Assembly (NCBI GenBank): GCA_964245885.1
Contig: CAXTOX010000037.1
Span: 1-31,562, forward strand
DNA from: CAHJWO01 sp964245885
Lineage (GTDB): Bacteria > Verrucomicrobiota > Verrucomicrobiia > Chthoniobacterales > SZAS-18
Direction of reading: 5' to 3'
Length of the DNA: 31,562 nucleotides
Shown: piece after piece, positions 21,788 through 29,385 of the stretch
Position numbering within the stretch: position 1 is the first letter of the stretch
Layout: each line of letters begins with the position of its first letter
Made by a program: the position numbers and the translations under genes
Notes under the pieces: generated by a model
Told to the model about the DNA's origin: nothing
Databases searched by the model: none
Seen by the model: the letters and a program-made list of their open reading frames with translations, nothing else

Positions 21788-22669
21788 ATGCACAGCATGA
21801 CGGGCTACGGCAGCGGACGTTCCACGAACGTCGATGGGGTGCCGTGCACCGTGGAAGTCCAGAGCGTCAACCGTCGCCAGGGCGAGGTAGTCATCAACCT
21901 GCCGCGCGACCTCGCCAGCCTCGAACCCGCCGTGCGCGAGATCGTCAACGCCCGCGTTGCCCGCGGTCGGACGGTTGTCAACGTCCTCCCCCAGCCCAGC
22001 CCCGGCACCGGCGCGAACGCCCCCGCCATCGACCGGGCGGCGGCGCGGGCCTACTACCAAGCGATGGTCGCGCTCAAGGACGAACTCGGCGCGGGCGGCG
22101 AAATCAGCATCGAGACCGTGCTGCGTGCGCCGGGCGTCCTGCGCACCGGTGAAGACCCGCTCGACCCCGAGGCAGCGTGGCCGTCCGTGGAAACGGCGTT
22201 GCAGCAGGCCCTCGGCGAACTGGTCAACATGCGGGCGAAGGAAGGCCAATACCTCGCCAACGATCTGCGCGGCCGACTGGAGGAAATGCGCATGCGCCTC
22301 GCGGGAATCCGCCACCGTCAGCCCGACGCCATCGCAAACTATCGCCAGACCATGCACGAACGCCTGCGCCGCGCGGGCCTGGAACTCCCCATCGACGACG
22401 ACCGCCTTGCCAAGGAAATCGCCGTCTTTGCCGACCGCTGCGACATTTCCGAGGAAATTACCCGGCTCGAAAGCCACCTAGACCAGTTCCTCGCGCTTCT
22501 GCCAAAGGACGAACCTGTCGGGCGCACGATGGACTTCCTCTCTCAGGAGATGGCGCGCGAACTCAACACCCTCGGCGCGAAGGCCAACGACCTTGCCATC
22601 AACCAGCTCGCGCTCGCGTGCAAAACCGAATTGGACAAAGTGCGCGAACAGGTCCAAAACATCGAATGA
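21788..22669 (+). CDS. YicC/YloC-family endoribonuclease
   Basis: The 293-residue protein begins HSMTGYGSGR and matches the YicC/YloC family of stress-induced endoribonucleases. It has an N-terminal YicC domain (VEVQSVNRRQGEVVINLPRDL) and a C-terminal DUF1732-type domain (DRCDISEEITRLESHLDQF, GRTMDFLSQEMARELNTLGAKAND). E. coli YicC degrades a small RNA. The ATG at 21788 fits the family; an upstream in-frame TTG lies inside the inverted repeat. Its stop overlaps the gmk start as ATGA, so they form an operon. Confidence 0.95.
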   Translation: MHSMTGYGSGRSTNVDGVPCTVEVQSVNRRQGEVVINLPRDLASLEPAVREIVNARVARGRTVVNVLPQPSPGTGANAPAIDRAAARAYYQAMVALKDELGAGGEISIETVLRAPGVLRTGEDPLDPEAAWPSVETALQQALGELVNMRAKEGQYLANDLRGRLEEMRMRLAGIRHRQPDAIANYRQTMHERLRRAGLELPIDDDRLAKEIAVFADRCDISEEITRLESHLDQFLALLPKDEPVGRTMDFLSQEMARELNTLGAKANDLAINQLALACKTELDKVREQVQNIE

Positions 22670-23307
22670 GTTCCGACCCCGTCGCGCCCGAACCGCAGAA
22701 GGTTTCCCGGCAGGGCATTCTCTTCGTGGTTTCGGCTCCGTCGGGCGCGGGGAAGACGACACTTTGCAGCGCGTTGCGGCAGACGCGGGATTTCGTGTAC
22801 TCGGTCTCGTGTACGACGCGCCTCCCCCGGCCCGGCGAGACGCACGGCGAGGACTATCATTTTTTGACGGAGGCGCAGTTCCACGAGCACGTCGCCGCCG
22901 GGGCGTTCCTCGAATACGCGGAGGTACACGGCAACCACTACGGCACGTTGCGCGAGAACGTGCTGGTCCATCTGCGCCAGGGGGTAGACGTGCTCATCGA
23001 CATCGACACGAAGGGAGCGACGACGATCCGCGCCAGCGACGACCCGATGATTCAGGACGCGCTGGCCGACGTGTTCATCATGCCGCCGAACCTGGAGGAA
23101 CTCCGCCGCCGCCTGCTCAAGCGCGGCACCGAAACCGGGGCCCAGGTCGCCCGCCGCCTCGACAACGCCGCGAAGGAGATGGCGCGCTGGCGGGACTATC
23201 GCTACACGATCATCAGCGGCTCGGTGGAGGAAGATCTCGCCAAGTTCCGCGCGATCATGAAGGCCGAGCGTTACCTGAGCCGGCGATTCGGCGAACTGAC
23301 GTTCTGA
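22666..23307 (+). CDS. gmk: Guanylate kinase
   Basis: The 213-residue protein is guanylate kinase, which phosphorylates GMP to GDP with ATP. It has the P-loop SAPSGAGKTTL, the GMP-binding region SVSCTTRLPRPGETHGEDYHFL, EYAEVHGNHYGT, DIDTKGATTIR and the lid region RLLKRGTETGAQVARRLDNA. The DIDTKGA segment differs slightly from the common DIDVQGA. It is translationally coupled to yicC by a 4-bp overlap and followed 2 bp later by coaC. The usual rpoZ between gmk and coaBC is absent. Confidence 0.96.
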   Translation: MSSDPVAPEPQKVSRQGILFVVSAPSGAGKTTLCSALRQTRDFVYSVSCTTRLPRPGETHGEDYHFLTEAQFHEHVAAGAFLEYAEVHGNHYGTLRENVLVHLRQGVDVLIDIDTKGATTIRASDDPMIQDALADVFIMPPNLEELRRRLLKRGTETGAQVARRLDNAAKEMARWRDYRYTIISGSVEEDLAKFRAIMKAERYLSRRFGELTF

Positions 23308-23309
23308 TC

Positions 23310-23870
23310 ATGAAGGCAAAGTCCGTCGTCCTGGGCGTCACCGGCTCCATCGCCGCGTACAAGGCCGCCGACCTCGCCAGCCAGCTCACCCGGCGCGGGC
23401 ACGAGGTGCGCGCGGTGATGACCGCCGAGGCGCAGCACTTCATCACGCCGTTGACGATCCAGACGCTCTCGCGGCAGCCGGTGGTGACGAACCTGTTCGA
23501 CGAGAAGATCGGCTGGCAGCCCGGCCACATCGATCTCGCGGACCGCGCCGACCTGCTCTTGATCGCACCGGCGACCGCACAGATCATCGCGGAACTGGCC
23601 TGGGGCTTCGCCAATCACGCGCTCGCAGCCATCGCGCTGGCCACGCGCGCGCCGATCCTCGTCGCGCCCGCGATGAACGGGAAAATGTGGCTGCACCCGG
23701 CGACGACCGAGAACGTCGAGCGTCTGCGCACGCGCGGGGTCGAGTTCATCGGGCCTGAGGAAGGCTTATTGGCCTGCGGGTACGAGGGAGTCGGCCGGCT
23801 GTGGCGCGTGGACGGGATCGTCGAGGCGGCCGAGCGGGTGCTGTCGGGTTCGCACGCGGTTGGGGTCTGA
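23310..23870 (+). CDS. coaC: Phosphopantothenoylcysteine decarboxylase (CoaC-type flavoprotein)
   Basis: The 186-residue protein is the CoaC half of the usual two-domain CoaBC. It shows TGSIAAYKAADLASQL, HIDLADRADLLLIAPATAQIIAELAWGFANH with the active His, the PAMNGKMW substrate clamp motif and LLACGYEGVGRL with the redox-active Cys. It decarboxylates phosphopantothenoylcysteine in coenzyme A synthesis using FMN. The partner ligase CoaB is not fused and not in the window. The gene is the last of the yicC-gmk-coaC operon and is followed by an inverted repeat. Confidence 0.9.
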   Translation: MKAKSVVLGVTGSIAAYKAADLASQLTRRGHEVRAVMTAEAQHFITPLTIQTLSRQPVVTNLFDEKIGWQPGHIDLADRADLLLIAPATAQIIAELAWGFANHALAAIALATRAPILVAPAMNGKMWLHPATTENVERLRTRGVEFIGPEEGLLACGYEGVGRLWRVDGIVEAAERVLSGSHAVGV

Positions 23871-23907
23871 GGAAGCGGGTGGGCCGGTTTCTGAGCAGGC
23901 CGCTTGC

Positions 23908-24056
23908 GGCCGGTCGTCCAAACCGACGGGTAGGGACGGCTCTCCGAGCCATCCGAAGAATTTGCTGGAAAGTGCGTCGTTAGTGACGGCCAACCAGAGG
24001 AAGCTACGGACGGCTCGGAGAGCCATTCCTACCTGTCGGTTTGGACGCCTGCGGCG
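23908..24056. repeat. Imperfect inverted repeat with about 50-bp arms
   Basis: Arms at about 23908-23957 and 24007-24056 are near-complementary. Shared cores are GTCCAAACCGAC and GGCTCTCCGAGCC, separated by about 49 bp. It has the look of a repetitive MITE-like or REP-like element. It lies between coaC and a decayed SDR gene, and its right edge marks the truncation. Confidence 0.75.
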
Positions 24057-24071
24057 ATGCAGAAGGTCTCC

Positions 24072-24381
24072 ATGTCATGCACGCTCGGGCACTCGCTTTG
24101 AACGAATCACCGTGGAACCAGGGTTGGTGGACACGCCGCTGACGCGCAACCCGGGCCGTTGGAAGGAAGCGCTCAAGGAAGCGGGCAAAGAGGTCAAAGG
24201 CGAACCGACGGAGCAGGAAGTCGTCGCCGCGCGCCTGCCCATGGCCGTCATGAAAATCCCGTGGATGCAGCCCGACGAGGTCGCGCCCGCGGTGGTATTC
24301 CTGGCCAGCGACGCCGCGAACCGGATCACCAGGGCGAGCTACGACGCAACCGCCGGCGACAGCGCGCGGTACACGGCTTGA
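24072..24381 (+). pseudogene. 3' remnant of a short-chain dehydrogenase gene
   Basis: The stretch from about 24093 encodes RITVEPGLVDTPLTRNPG and, further on, MQPDEVAPAVVFLASDAANRIT, the typical C-terminal third of an SDR protein, ending at TGA 24379-24381. Just upstream, HARALAL in another frame looks like the preceding helix, implying a frameshift near 24090. The N-terminal cofactor-binding and catalytic Ser/Tyr parts are missing. The break lies at the edge of the inverted repeat. It is not close to the intact SDR gene at about 10 kb. Confidence 0.7.
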
Positions 24382-24401
24382 TCCCGGACGAAGCCGTCCG
24401 G

Positions 24402-25520
24402 TCAGCGGTCGAGTTGCTGCAACGCAAAGGCGTACGCGCCTACCGCGACCGCCTCGCTTGTCCCCAAACGTGAGACACCCACCGCCGTCCGCGGCGACGG
24501 ATCGTAGCTGACGTGATCCGTGGTTCCGGGCACCACGACCTCGCGGGCATGGCGGCGGGTGAACTCTGATGTTTCGCCAGCGTCTTCCAAGTTGAAGGCG
24601 CGAGCGATGAGCCGGCGCGGGATCGAGGCGTCCCCCCTGGCGTACGGTTGGTTCATTGCCGCGACCAGCGCGGGCATGAACAGCGCGTGCGCGCGCGCGA
24701 GCCCGCCGCCGATGACCGCCAGGCCGTCGATCAGGGCAAGGCCCTGCGTCAAGGCGTCGCCCGCCACCGTGCCCAGCCTCTGGAATGATTCCAACGCGGC
24801 CGGCCGGTTCCCCGCGACATCTCCGGCCGCGATGTCGGCGATAATCTTCGGCTCCGGGGCGTCGGCGAGCGGGATGCCCGCGCGTTCCGCGTACGCCCGG
24901 CGCACCGCCCGGATGCAAGCGCCTTCTTCCGCCCCGATCCCGGGGTCAAGCACATGCCGCAGCAGGTGCGCCTCGCCGCCGATGGAGTTGTCACCGATGA
25001 GCAGGTGGCCGTCGACGACCACCCCGCCCCCTAGGCCGGTGCCCAACGTCACGCCGAACAAATTTCGATACCGTTTCGGGTTTTCCGCGGCTTCGAGCAG
25101 GCTATTGACGTGCGGGAGCAGCCCGGCGATGGCTTCCCCGTATACGAACAGGTTGCCGTCGTTGTTGATGAACACCGGCCGCCGGAACTCCGTTTCCAGC
25201 ATCGGCCCGAGCGCCACGCCGCCGGCTTCGCGGAACGCGGGGAAGTTGGGCAGGTTGCCGATGACGCCTGCCGGATAGTCGGCCGGCCCGGGGAACGCGA
25301 AGGAAATGGCCACGGACGGTTCGGACAAGCGGGCTTCCACCTGGCGAAAACCCTGCGCGATGTTGTCGAGGCAGCGCCGGAGATCGTGCGCGTCGGACGG
25401 CACGGCGACCGGCGCGAACAGGAGTTTGTTGCCGCGGATCGCCGTGAACTTGAGCGTGGTGCCGCCCGCGTCGAGCGTCAGGACTGTCCGGGGGTCATCG
25501 TCGTACGGAACGGGGGTCAT
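24402..25520 (-). CDS. ROK-family sugar kinase
   Basis: The 372-residue protein belongs to the ROK family of sugar kinases. Marks are the phosphate-binding LTLDAGGTTLKFTAI, PGPADYPAGVIGNLPN, NNDGN with the expected catalytic Asp, and GVTLGTGLGGGVVVDG with the glycine-rich loop. GGEAH follows, but the Cys-rich zinc motif of classic ROK glucokinases is absent (GAEEGACIRAVRRAYAE there instead). No helix-turn-helix is present, so it is a kinase rather than a repressor. The sugar is unknown. The ATG at 25520 fits. It is monocistronic, divergent from the peptidase gene with a 190-bp shared upstream region. Confidence 0.85.
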   Translation of the reverse strand: MTPVPYDDDPRTVLTLDAGGTTLKFTAIRGNKLLFAPVAVPSDAHDLRRCLDNIAQGFRQVEARLSEPSVAISFAFPGPADYPAGVIGNLPNFPAFREAGGVALGPMLETEFRRPVFINNDGNLFVYGEAIAGLLPHVNSLLEAAENPKRYRNLFGVTLGTGLGGGVVVDGHLLIGDNSIGGEAHLLRHVLDPGIGAEEGACIRAVRRAYAERAGIPLADAPEPKIIADIAAGDVAGNRPAALESFQRLGTVAGDALTQGLALIDGLAVIGGGLARAHALFMPALVAAMNQPYARGDASIPRRLIARAFNLEDAGETSEFTRRHAREVVVPGTTDHVSYDPSPRTAVGVSRLGTSEAVAVGAYAFALQQLDR

Positions 25521-25710
25521 GGGGGGTCAATCCGGCGGAGAACACGCTCGGACGGGTCGTTGATTCTAAACGCTTTTGCGGCGCGCTTTGGAAGTGCATA
25601 AATCAGCCGCGCATCTGGATGAACCCGGGGACCGCCCTTCTGAAGCAGCCGACTTCATCTGAGATCCGATCCCGATACTCCTTGGCCTCGTAGCTGCTTC
25701 TACGGAAACG

Positions 25711-26673
25711 ATGCCTTCCCTCCTGCGATGCGCCGCGGCGTTCCTGCTCGCCGTGAACGGGTTCGTGCCTTTCGTGTCCGCCCAATCCCCGACGCCGGCG
25801 AGCGGGAACCTTGCCGACGTACAGGGCCTAAACGCCTTGAAGGAAGTGCCCTACCACGCGCTGTCGGCCACGAGCGTCACGCCGTTGGGCGGGGCGGCGT
25901 TGACCATCCGGCCCGGCGAGTGGAAGCACGCCGAGACGGAGAATTTTATCTACCACTACTTTCACGACTTCATCGCCACGCCGGTTTCCGTGGAAGCCGA
26001 GTTTTACTACCGCGTCATCGCCAAGGACCTCAACAAGGACACCTCGCACTGGGAACGGAAGGCGAACATTTTCATCTTCGAGTCGCCGGAAGATTGGAGC
26101 GCGTTCCGGACGAAAGGCAGTCTTGACCCCTGGACGGGTGGGCTGCATTCGCGCGGTGAACTGTTCATCCAGCGCGACCCGAGTTTTAAATTCAAAGGCA
26201 ACACCCTCGGCCACGAGATTGCCCACCTCGTGGTGGATCGCTTCTACGGCTCCAACGTGCCTCTCTGGCTGAACGAAGGTTATGCGGAATACATCTCGCG
26301 GGTCGCGTACGCGAGCTACTACCGGGCGCGCGGCTACGACGCCCGGGCGCGGACCGACAGCCTCGACGCGGGGTCATTCGTGCCGCTGGAATGCTTGACG
26401 CCGGCGGTGACGTACCCGTCAGATGTCAAGGAGGTGCTGGCGTTCTACACGGAATCGGAAAAGCTGGTCCGTTTCCTCAACACGGCCGACAAGACGAAGT
26501 TCCTCGTGCTGCTGGATGCTCTTGCCAAAGGCAGCCGCTTCGAGAACGCCTTGCACACGGCGTACGGCACTTTGTACCCCACCCCCGCGCAACTGGAGGC
26601 GGCATTCCGGCCGTACGCCATCACCGCATCGGCTGCCGGCGCGGAGTCGGCCTCGGTGAAGCTGCACCCTTGA
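25711..26673 (+). CDS. Secreted zinc metallopeptidase (peptidase MA-like, gluzincin)
   Basis: The 320-residue protein starts with a signal peptide (RCAAAFLLAVNGFVPFVSAQ, probable cleavage after VSA). It carries the zinc motif TLGHEIAHLVVD at about residues 169-180, followed by VPLWLNEGYAEYI with the third, Glu, ligand, the gluzincin arrangement. A preceding FYYRVIAKDLNKD and IFIFESPEDWSAF region is common in peptidase-MA-like proteins. The substrate is unknown and it is presumably periplasmic. The lipoprotein gene follows 82 bp later on the same strand. Confidence 0.82.
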   Translation: MPSLLRCAAAFLLAVNGFVPFVSAQSPTPASGNLADVQGLNALKEVPYHALSATSVTPLGGAALTIRPGEWKHAETENFIYHYFHDFIATPVSVEAEFYYRVIAKDLNKDTSHWERKANIFIFESPEDWSAFRTKGSLDPWTGGLHSRGELFIQRDPSFKFKGNTLGHEIAHLVVDRFYGSNVPLWLNEGYAEYISRVAYASYYRARGYDARARTDSLDAGSFVPLECLTPAVTYPSDVKEVLAFYTESEKLVRFLNTADKTKFLVLLDALAKGSRFENALHTAYGTLYPTPAQLEAAFRPYAITASAAGAESASVKLHP

Positions 26674-26755
26674 GGTTTGCCGCAGGCGCTTGCCGGAAGC
26701 GCGGTCACTTTTTTGCTAGTTCCAACGGCGGTTACCCGTTTTAATACCACTCCTC

Positions 26756-27235
26756 ATGCGTGTTTCCTTCTCCCGGTGGTGCTCGGTGGCTCTGTGTCTG
26801 ATTCTCGCAAATTGCGACGGTCCCGAACAAAGCGGCCTGCGCGCGGCGCGGCTCGCCCAGAGCCAGGCGATCCTCCGCGAACCAGCCGGTGACTACTACG
26901 TGGGTCGACGCTACTATAATCCCAACTACAAATTCTGGGGATACGTCCGCAAGCCGGGACAACAATGGCGCGAAGCCAAGCTCGTCGTGCTCAACGAAAA
27001 CCAGAAGCTCGCCCCGGACCGTGAACAGAACCAGTTCGGCGTGGACAACAACTTTGAATACCATCTCCGTGGGTATTTCTCTGGACAGACGGTCTACGAA
27101 CCGGCGAGTAACCGTTTTTATCCCGAGTTCATGTTGACGGGTTGGGAGATCGTCAACAAGACCCCGCCGTCGATCTTCCCTCCCAACAGCGGCGCGCTGG
27201 ACGCTACCACGACCTCGATCTACCAGCCAAACTGA
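26756..27235 (+). CDS. Hypothetical lipoprotein
   Basis: I do not recognise the family of this 159-residue protein. The N-terminus (SRWCSVALCLILANC) looks like a lipoprotein signal with Cys20, although Asn at -1 is unusual for a lipobox. Asp at +2 would mean inner-membrane retention if E. coli rules applied. The mature part is rich in aromatic and Asn residues (YYVGRRYYNPNYKFWGYVRKPGQ) and has no catalytic motif. It follows the secreted peptidase on the same strand, so a shared envelope role is possible. Confidence 0.65.
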   Translation: MRVSFSRWCSVALCLILANCDGPEQSGLRAARLAQSQAILREPAGDYYVGRRYYNPNYKFWGYVRKPGQQWREAKLVVLNENQKLAPDREQNQFGVDNNFEYHLRGYFSGQTVYEPASNRFYPEFMLTGWEIVNKTPPSIFPPNSGALDATTTSIYQPN

Positions 27236-27483
27236 TGCTGCTCGTGGTGGTCTGTGCTCGTCCGGCAGCATCTCGATTCGAGCGTCAGAGCAAATTCGTT
27301 TGATGGCTTGAAGGCCGCTATCCTTCTGTGATGGCGACGCTCAACCGGGTAGCCTTCCCGTTGCCGATGGTCCCCTTGCTCGTCAAACAACAGCGCGACC
27401 GGGTCGAGTTCCTGCGCCTGCACCCGCACGCAGCGCCGAGTCCTTCGCCTACCCCGAGAAAGTAGCGTCGTCGCGCCGGGGTG

Positions 27484-28242
27484 TCACTTCTGGGTCAATC
27501 CGCGCAACACGCTGCCGATGATCGAGCCGACCCCCGTTTCGGCGACCCGCTCGCCGCCGGTGCGCAGGTAAGGGCTGAGCGCATGGGCAAGGTTCGCCAG
27601 CGGCAGGGATTGCAGCCAGACCCGGCCCGGTCCGGTCAACTGGGCCAGAAAGATGCCGTCGCCGCCGAAGAGCATGTTGCGAATGCCCTGGATGCGGGTG
27701 ATGCCGAAGTTGACGCCTTCCTCGAACATCCCGACGTGTCCAGGATGCACGCGCAACGACTCGCCTGCGGCCAGGTCGTAGGACACCACTTCGCCGTCGA
27801 GTTCGACCCAGGCTTCGCACTCGCCGGCCAGCCGTTGCAGCAGGAAGCCGTCGCCGCCGAAAATCCCCGCGCCGAGCGACTGCTGGAAGCCGACGCTCAA
27901 CTCCACGCCGGGCGTCGCGCACAGGAAGCCGTGGCGATGGATCATGTAAGACCGGCCGCGCTGCACCGGCACCGGCAGGATGTGGCCGGGCACATGGGTG
28001 GCAAACGCCACGAAGCCCGGCGCGCCCTGCGCGGTGAACTCGGTCATGAACAGCGAGCCGCCGCCGGCCACCCGTTTGAGCGCGCCGAAGAAACCGCCCC
28101 CGCCGCCGTGCTGGGTGGAGGTGTGCATGTCGATGGACTGGCTCATCCACGAGAGTTGTCCCGAGACGGAGACAATGCTCTCGCTGGGGCCGAGTTGGAC
28201 TTCGAGGACGGGGAGCGTAGTGCCGATGATGCGGTGGTTCAT
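27484..28242 (-). CDS. AIM24/TIGR00266-family protein
   Basis: The 252-residue protein matches the AIM24 (TIGR00266) family of beta-rich proteins of unclear function, named after a yeast mitochondrial protein. It shows LEVQLGPSESIVSVSGQLSWMS, a Gly-rich HGGGGGFFGALKRVAGGGSLFM, HVPGHILPVPV, GIFGGDGFLLQRL and GGDGIFLAQLTGPGRVWLQSLP. No signal peptide or membrane segment is clear. The ATG at 28240-28242 gives the family start. The gene stands alone, convergent with the lipoprotein gene across 248 bp without a recognisable gene. Confidence 0.9.
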   Translation of the reverse strand: MNHRIIGTTLPVLEVQLGPSESIVSVSGQLSWMSQSIDMHTSTQHGGGGGFFGALKRVAGGGSLFMTEFTAQGAPGFVAFATHVPGHILPVPVQRGRSYMIHRHGFLCATPGVELSVGFQQSLGAGIFGGDGFLLQRLAGECEAWVELDGEVVSYDLAAGESLRVHPGHVGMFEEGVNFGITRIQGIRNMLFGGDGIFLAQLTGPGRVWLQSLPLANLAHALSPYLRTGGERVAETGVGSIIGSVLRGLTQK

Positions 28243-28302
28243 GGAAAGGAGAAGGGACGCTGGTGGCAGGACGGAAATGCCTCATGACAGCGCAGATGCA
28301 AA

Positions 28303-28455
28303 GTGAAGTCGAGCGCGGAACTGGGTGGTCGATATCGGACCCGGTGCGGACGACGAAGGCAGGCGCGTCGTGGCGGCAGGCACGCCGGAGGAGGTCAGCC
28401 GGGCGAAGAAAAGCCGGACCGCGCCGTATCTAGCAAGGTTCCTGGCGAAAGAAGT
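28303..28455 (+). pseudogene. 3'-terminal remnant of a uvrA-like gene
   Basis: Codons from 28325 read VVDIGPGADDEGRRVVAAGTP, then EEVSRAKKSRTAPYLARFLAKE, which is the C-terminal end of a UvrA-type ATPase. It matches the corresponding VDIGPEAGEAGGQLVATGTPEQVAK end of the intact UvrA in this window. Just upstream, GCG GAA CTGG would continue the match (ADWVVD) if one A were removed, implying a frameshift. No Walker motifs remain. The remnant runs into the inverted repeat at 28481. Confidence 0.65.
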
Positions 28456-28480
28456 AAATCTTTGGCAGGGGTCGCCGGGA

Positions 28481-28594
28481 GGATCATCCACAGATGACGC
28501 AGATTTTCGCAGATCGGCAGAGGACGAAAAAACTTTTCTCCACCGCCTGTCTTCTCCGAACCTGCGAAAATCCACGTCATCTGTGGATGATTCC
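28481..28594. repeat. Imperfect inverted repeat between the uvrA remnant and rplQ
   Basis: Arms of about 38 bp at 28481-28518 and 28557-28594 share ATCATCCACAGATGACG and GATTTTCGCAG in inverted order, with a few mismatches. It resembles the short non-coding repeats often scattered in environmental genomes. The left arm follows directly on the uvrA remnant. Confidence 0.75.
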
Positions 28595-28605
28595 CCCCTG
28601 GCAGC

Positions 28606-28634
28606 AAAAAAGCCCACGGCTTTCACCGTGGGCT
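28606..28634 (-). terminator. Intrinsic terminator of rpoA-rplQ
   Basis: On the minus strand a perfect 9-bp stem (AGCCCACGG with CCGTGGGCT, 6-nt loop) is followed by T6. It begins 26 bp after the rplQ stop codon. Confidence 0.9.
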
Positions 28635-28659
28635 GGATCATTTGTCAGGCGTGGAAGAC

Positions 28660-29304
28660 TTACTTCCCCCTGCTGCCGCCGCGCGAAATTTTGTTGCTGC
28701 CGGCGCGGGAACGGGCCTTCGCTTGCGGCGTCGGGCTGGCGTTCGCCTTGCGCATCCTGAACTCGGCACGCTTGGCAATGCTGGCGGTGCGCTTGGAACC
28801 CGTGCCGGCGCGCTTCTTGGTCTCACCGGATTTCCCTGTGGCGGGAGCCTGCGCGGAGGCGTCGGATTTCTCTTCCTTGGCGGGCTTGGCGGCCTTCTTG
28901 TCGGCGGGCGCGCCGACCTGCTTGGGGGCGAGTTCGTCGACGGACGGGGCGAAATCCACCCACTCGATGTAGGCCATAGGCGCGCTGTCGCTCATGCGCG
29001 GCCCGAGCTTGATGATGCGCGTGTAACCGCCGTTGCGGGCGGAGGAGCGCGGGGCGACTTCCTCAAATAACTTCTTCACCATGCCGGTGTTGTGCAGGTA
29101 GGAGATCGCGTTGCGCCGGTCGTGCAGCGTGCCGCGCTTGCCGAGGGTCAGCATCTTTTCCGCGAACGGACGCACTGCCTTGGCTTTAGCGAGGGTCGTC
29201 TTGATGCGGCTGTGCTCGATGAGGCTGCAAACCTGGTTGGCCAGGAGCGCCTTGCGGTGCTCGGCCGTACGGCCCAGCTTGACGGTGTTCTTTTGGTGTC
29301 TCAT
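28660..29304 (-). CDS. rplQ: 50S ribosomal protein L17 with long basic C-terminal tail
   Basis: The 214-residue product starts MRHQKNTVKLGRTAEHRKALLANQVCSLIEH and contains RIKTTLAKAKAVRPFAEKML, GGYTRIIKLGPRMSDSAPMAYIEWV, the complete L17 of the large ribosomal subunit (about 120 residues). It then continues with about 90 Lys/Ala/Ser-rich residues, an extension absent from E. coli L17 and probably disordered. The gene follows rpoA by 81 bp, the conserved alpha-operon order, and ends at a strong terminator. Confidence 0.97.
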   Translation of the reverse strand: MRHQKNTVKLGRTAEHRKALLANQVCSLIEHSRIKTTLAKAKAVRPFAEKMLTLGKRGTLHDRRNAISYLHNTGMVKKLFEEVAPRSSARNGGYTRIIKLGPRMSDSAPMAYIEWVDFAPSVDELAPKQVGAPADKKAAKPAKEEKSDASAQAPATGKSGETKKRAGTGSKRTASIAKRAEFRMRKANASPTPQAKARSRAGSNKISRGGSRGK

Positions 29305-29385
29305 GACAAAAACAGGTGGCAGGCTCCAAGAGCCGGCGGGAAGGTGTATGTACCCTCAGGCCGACCCGGGAGCAAGCGAATCCTT

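Noticed and set aside
27220..27429. Short minus-strand frame between the lipoprotein and AIM24 genes
   Set aside because: About 70 codons with no recognised motif, overlapping the end of the lipoprotein gene; not enough to call a gene.
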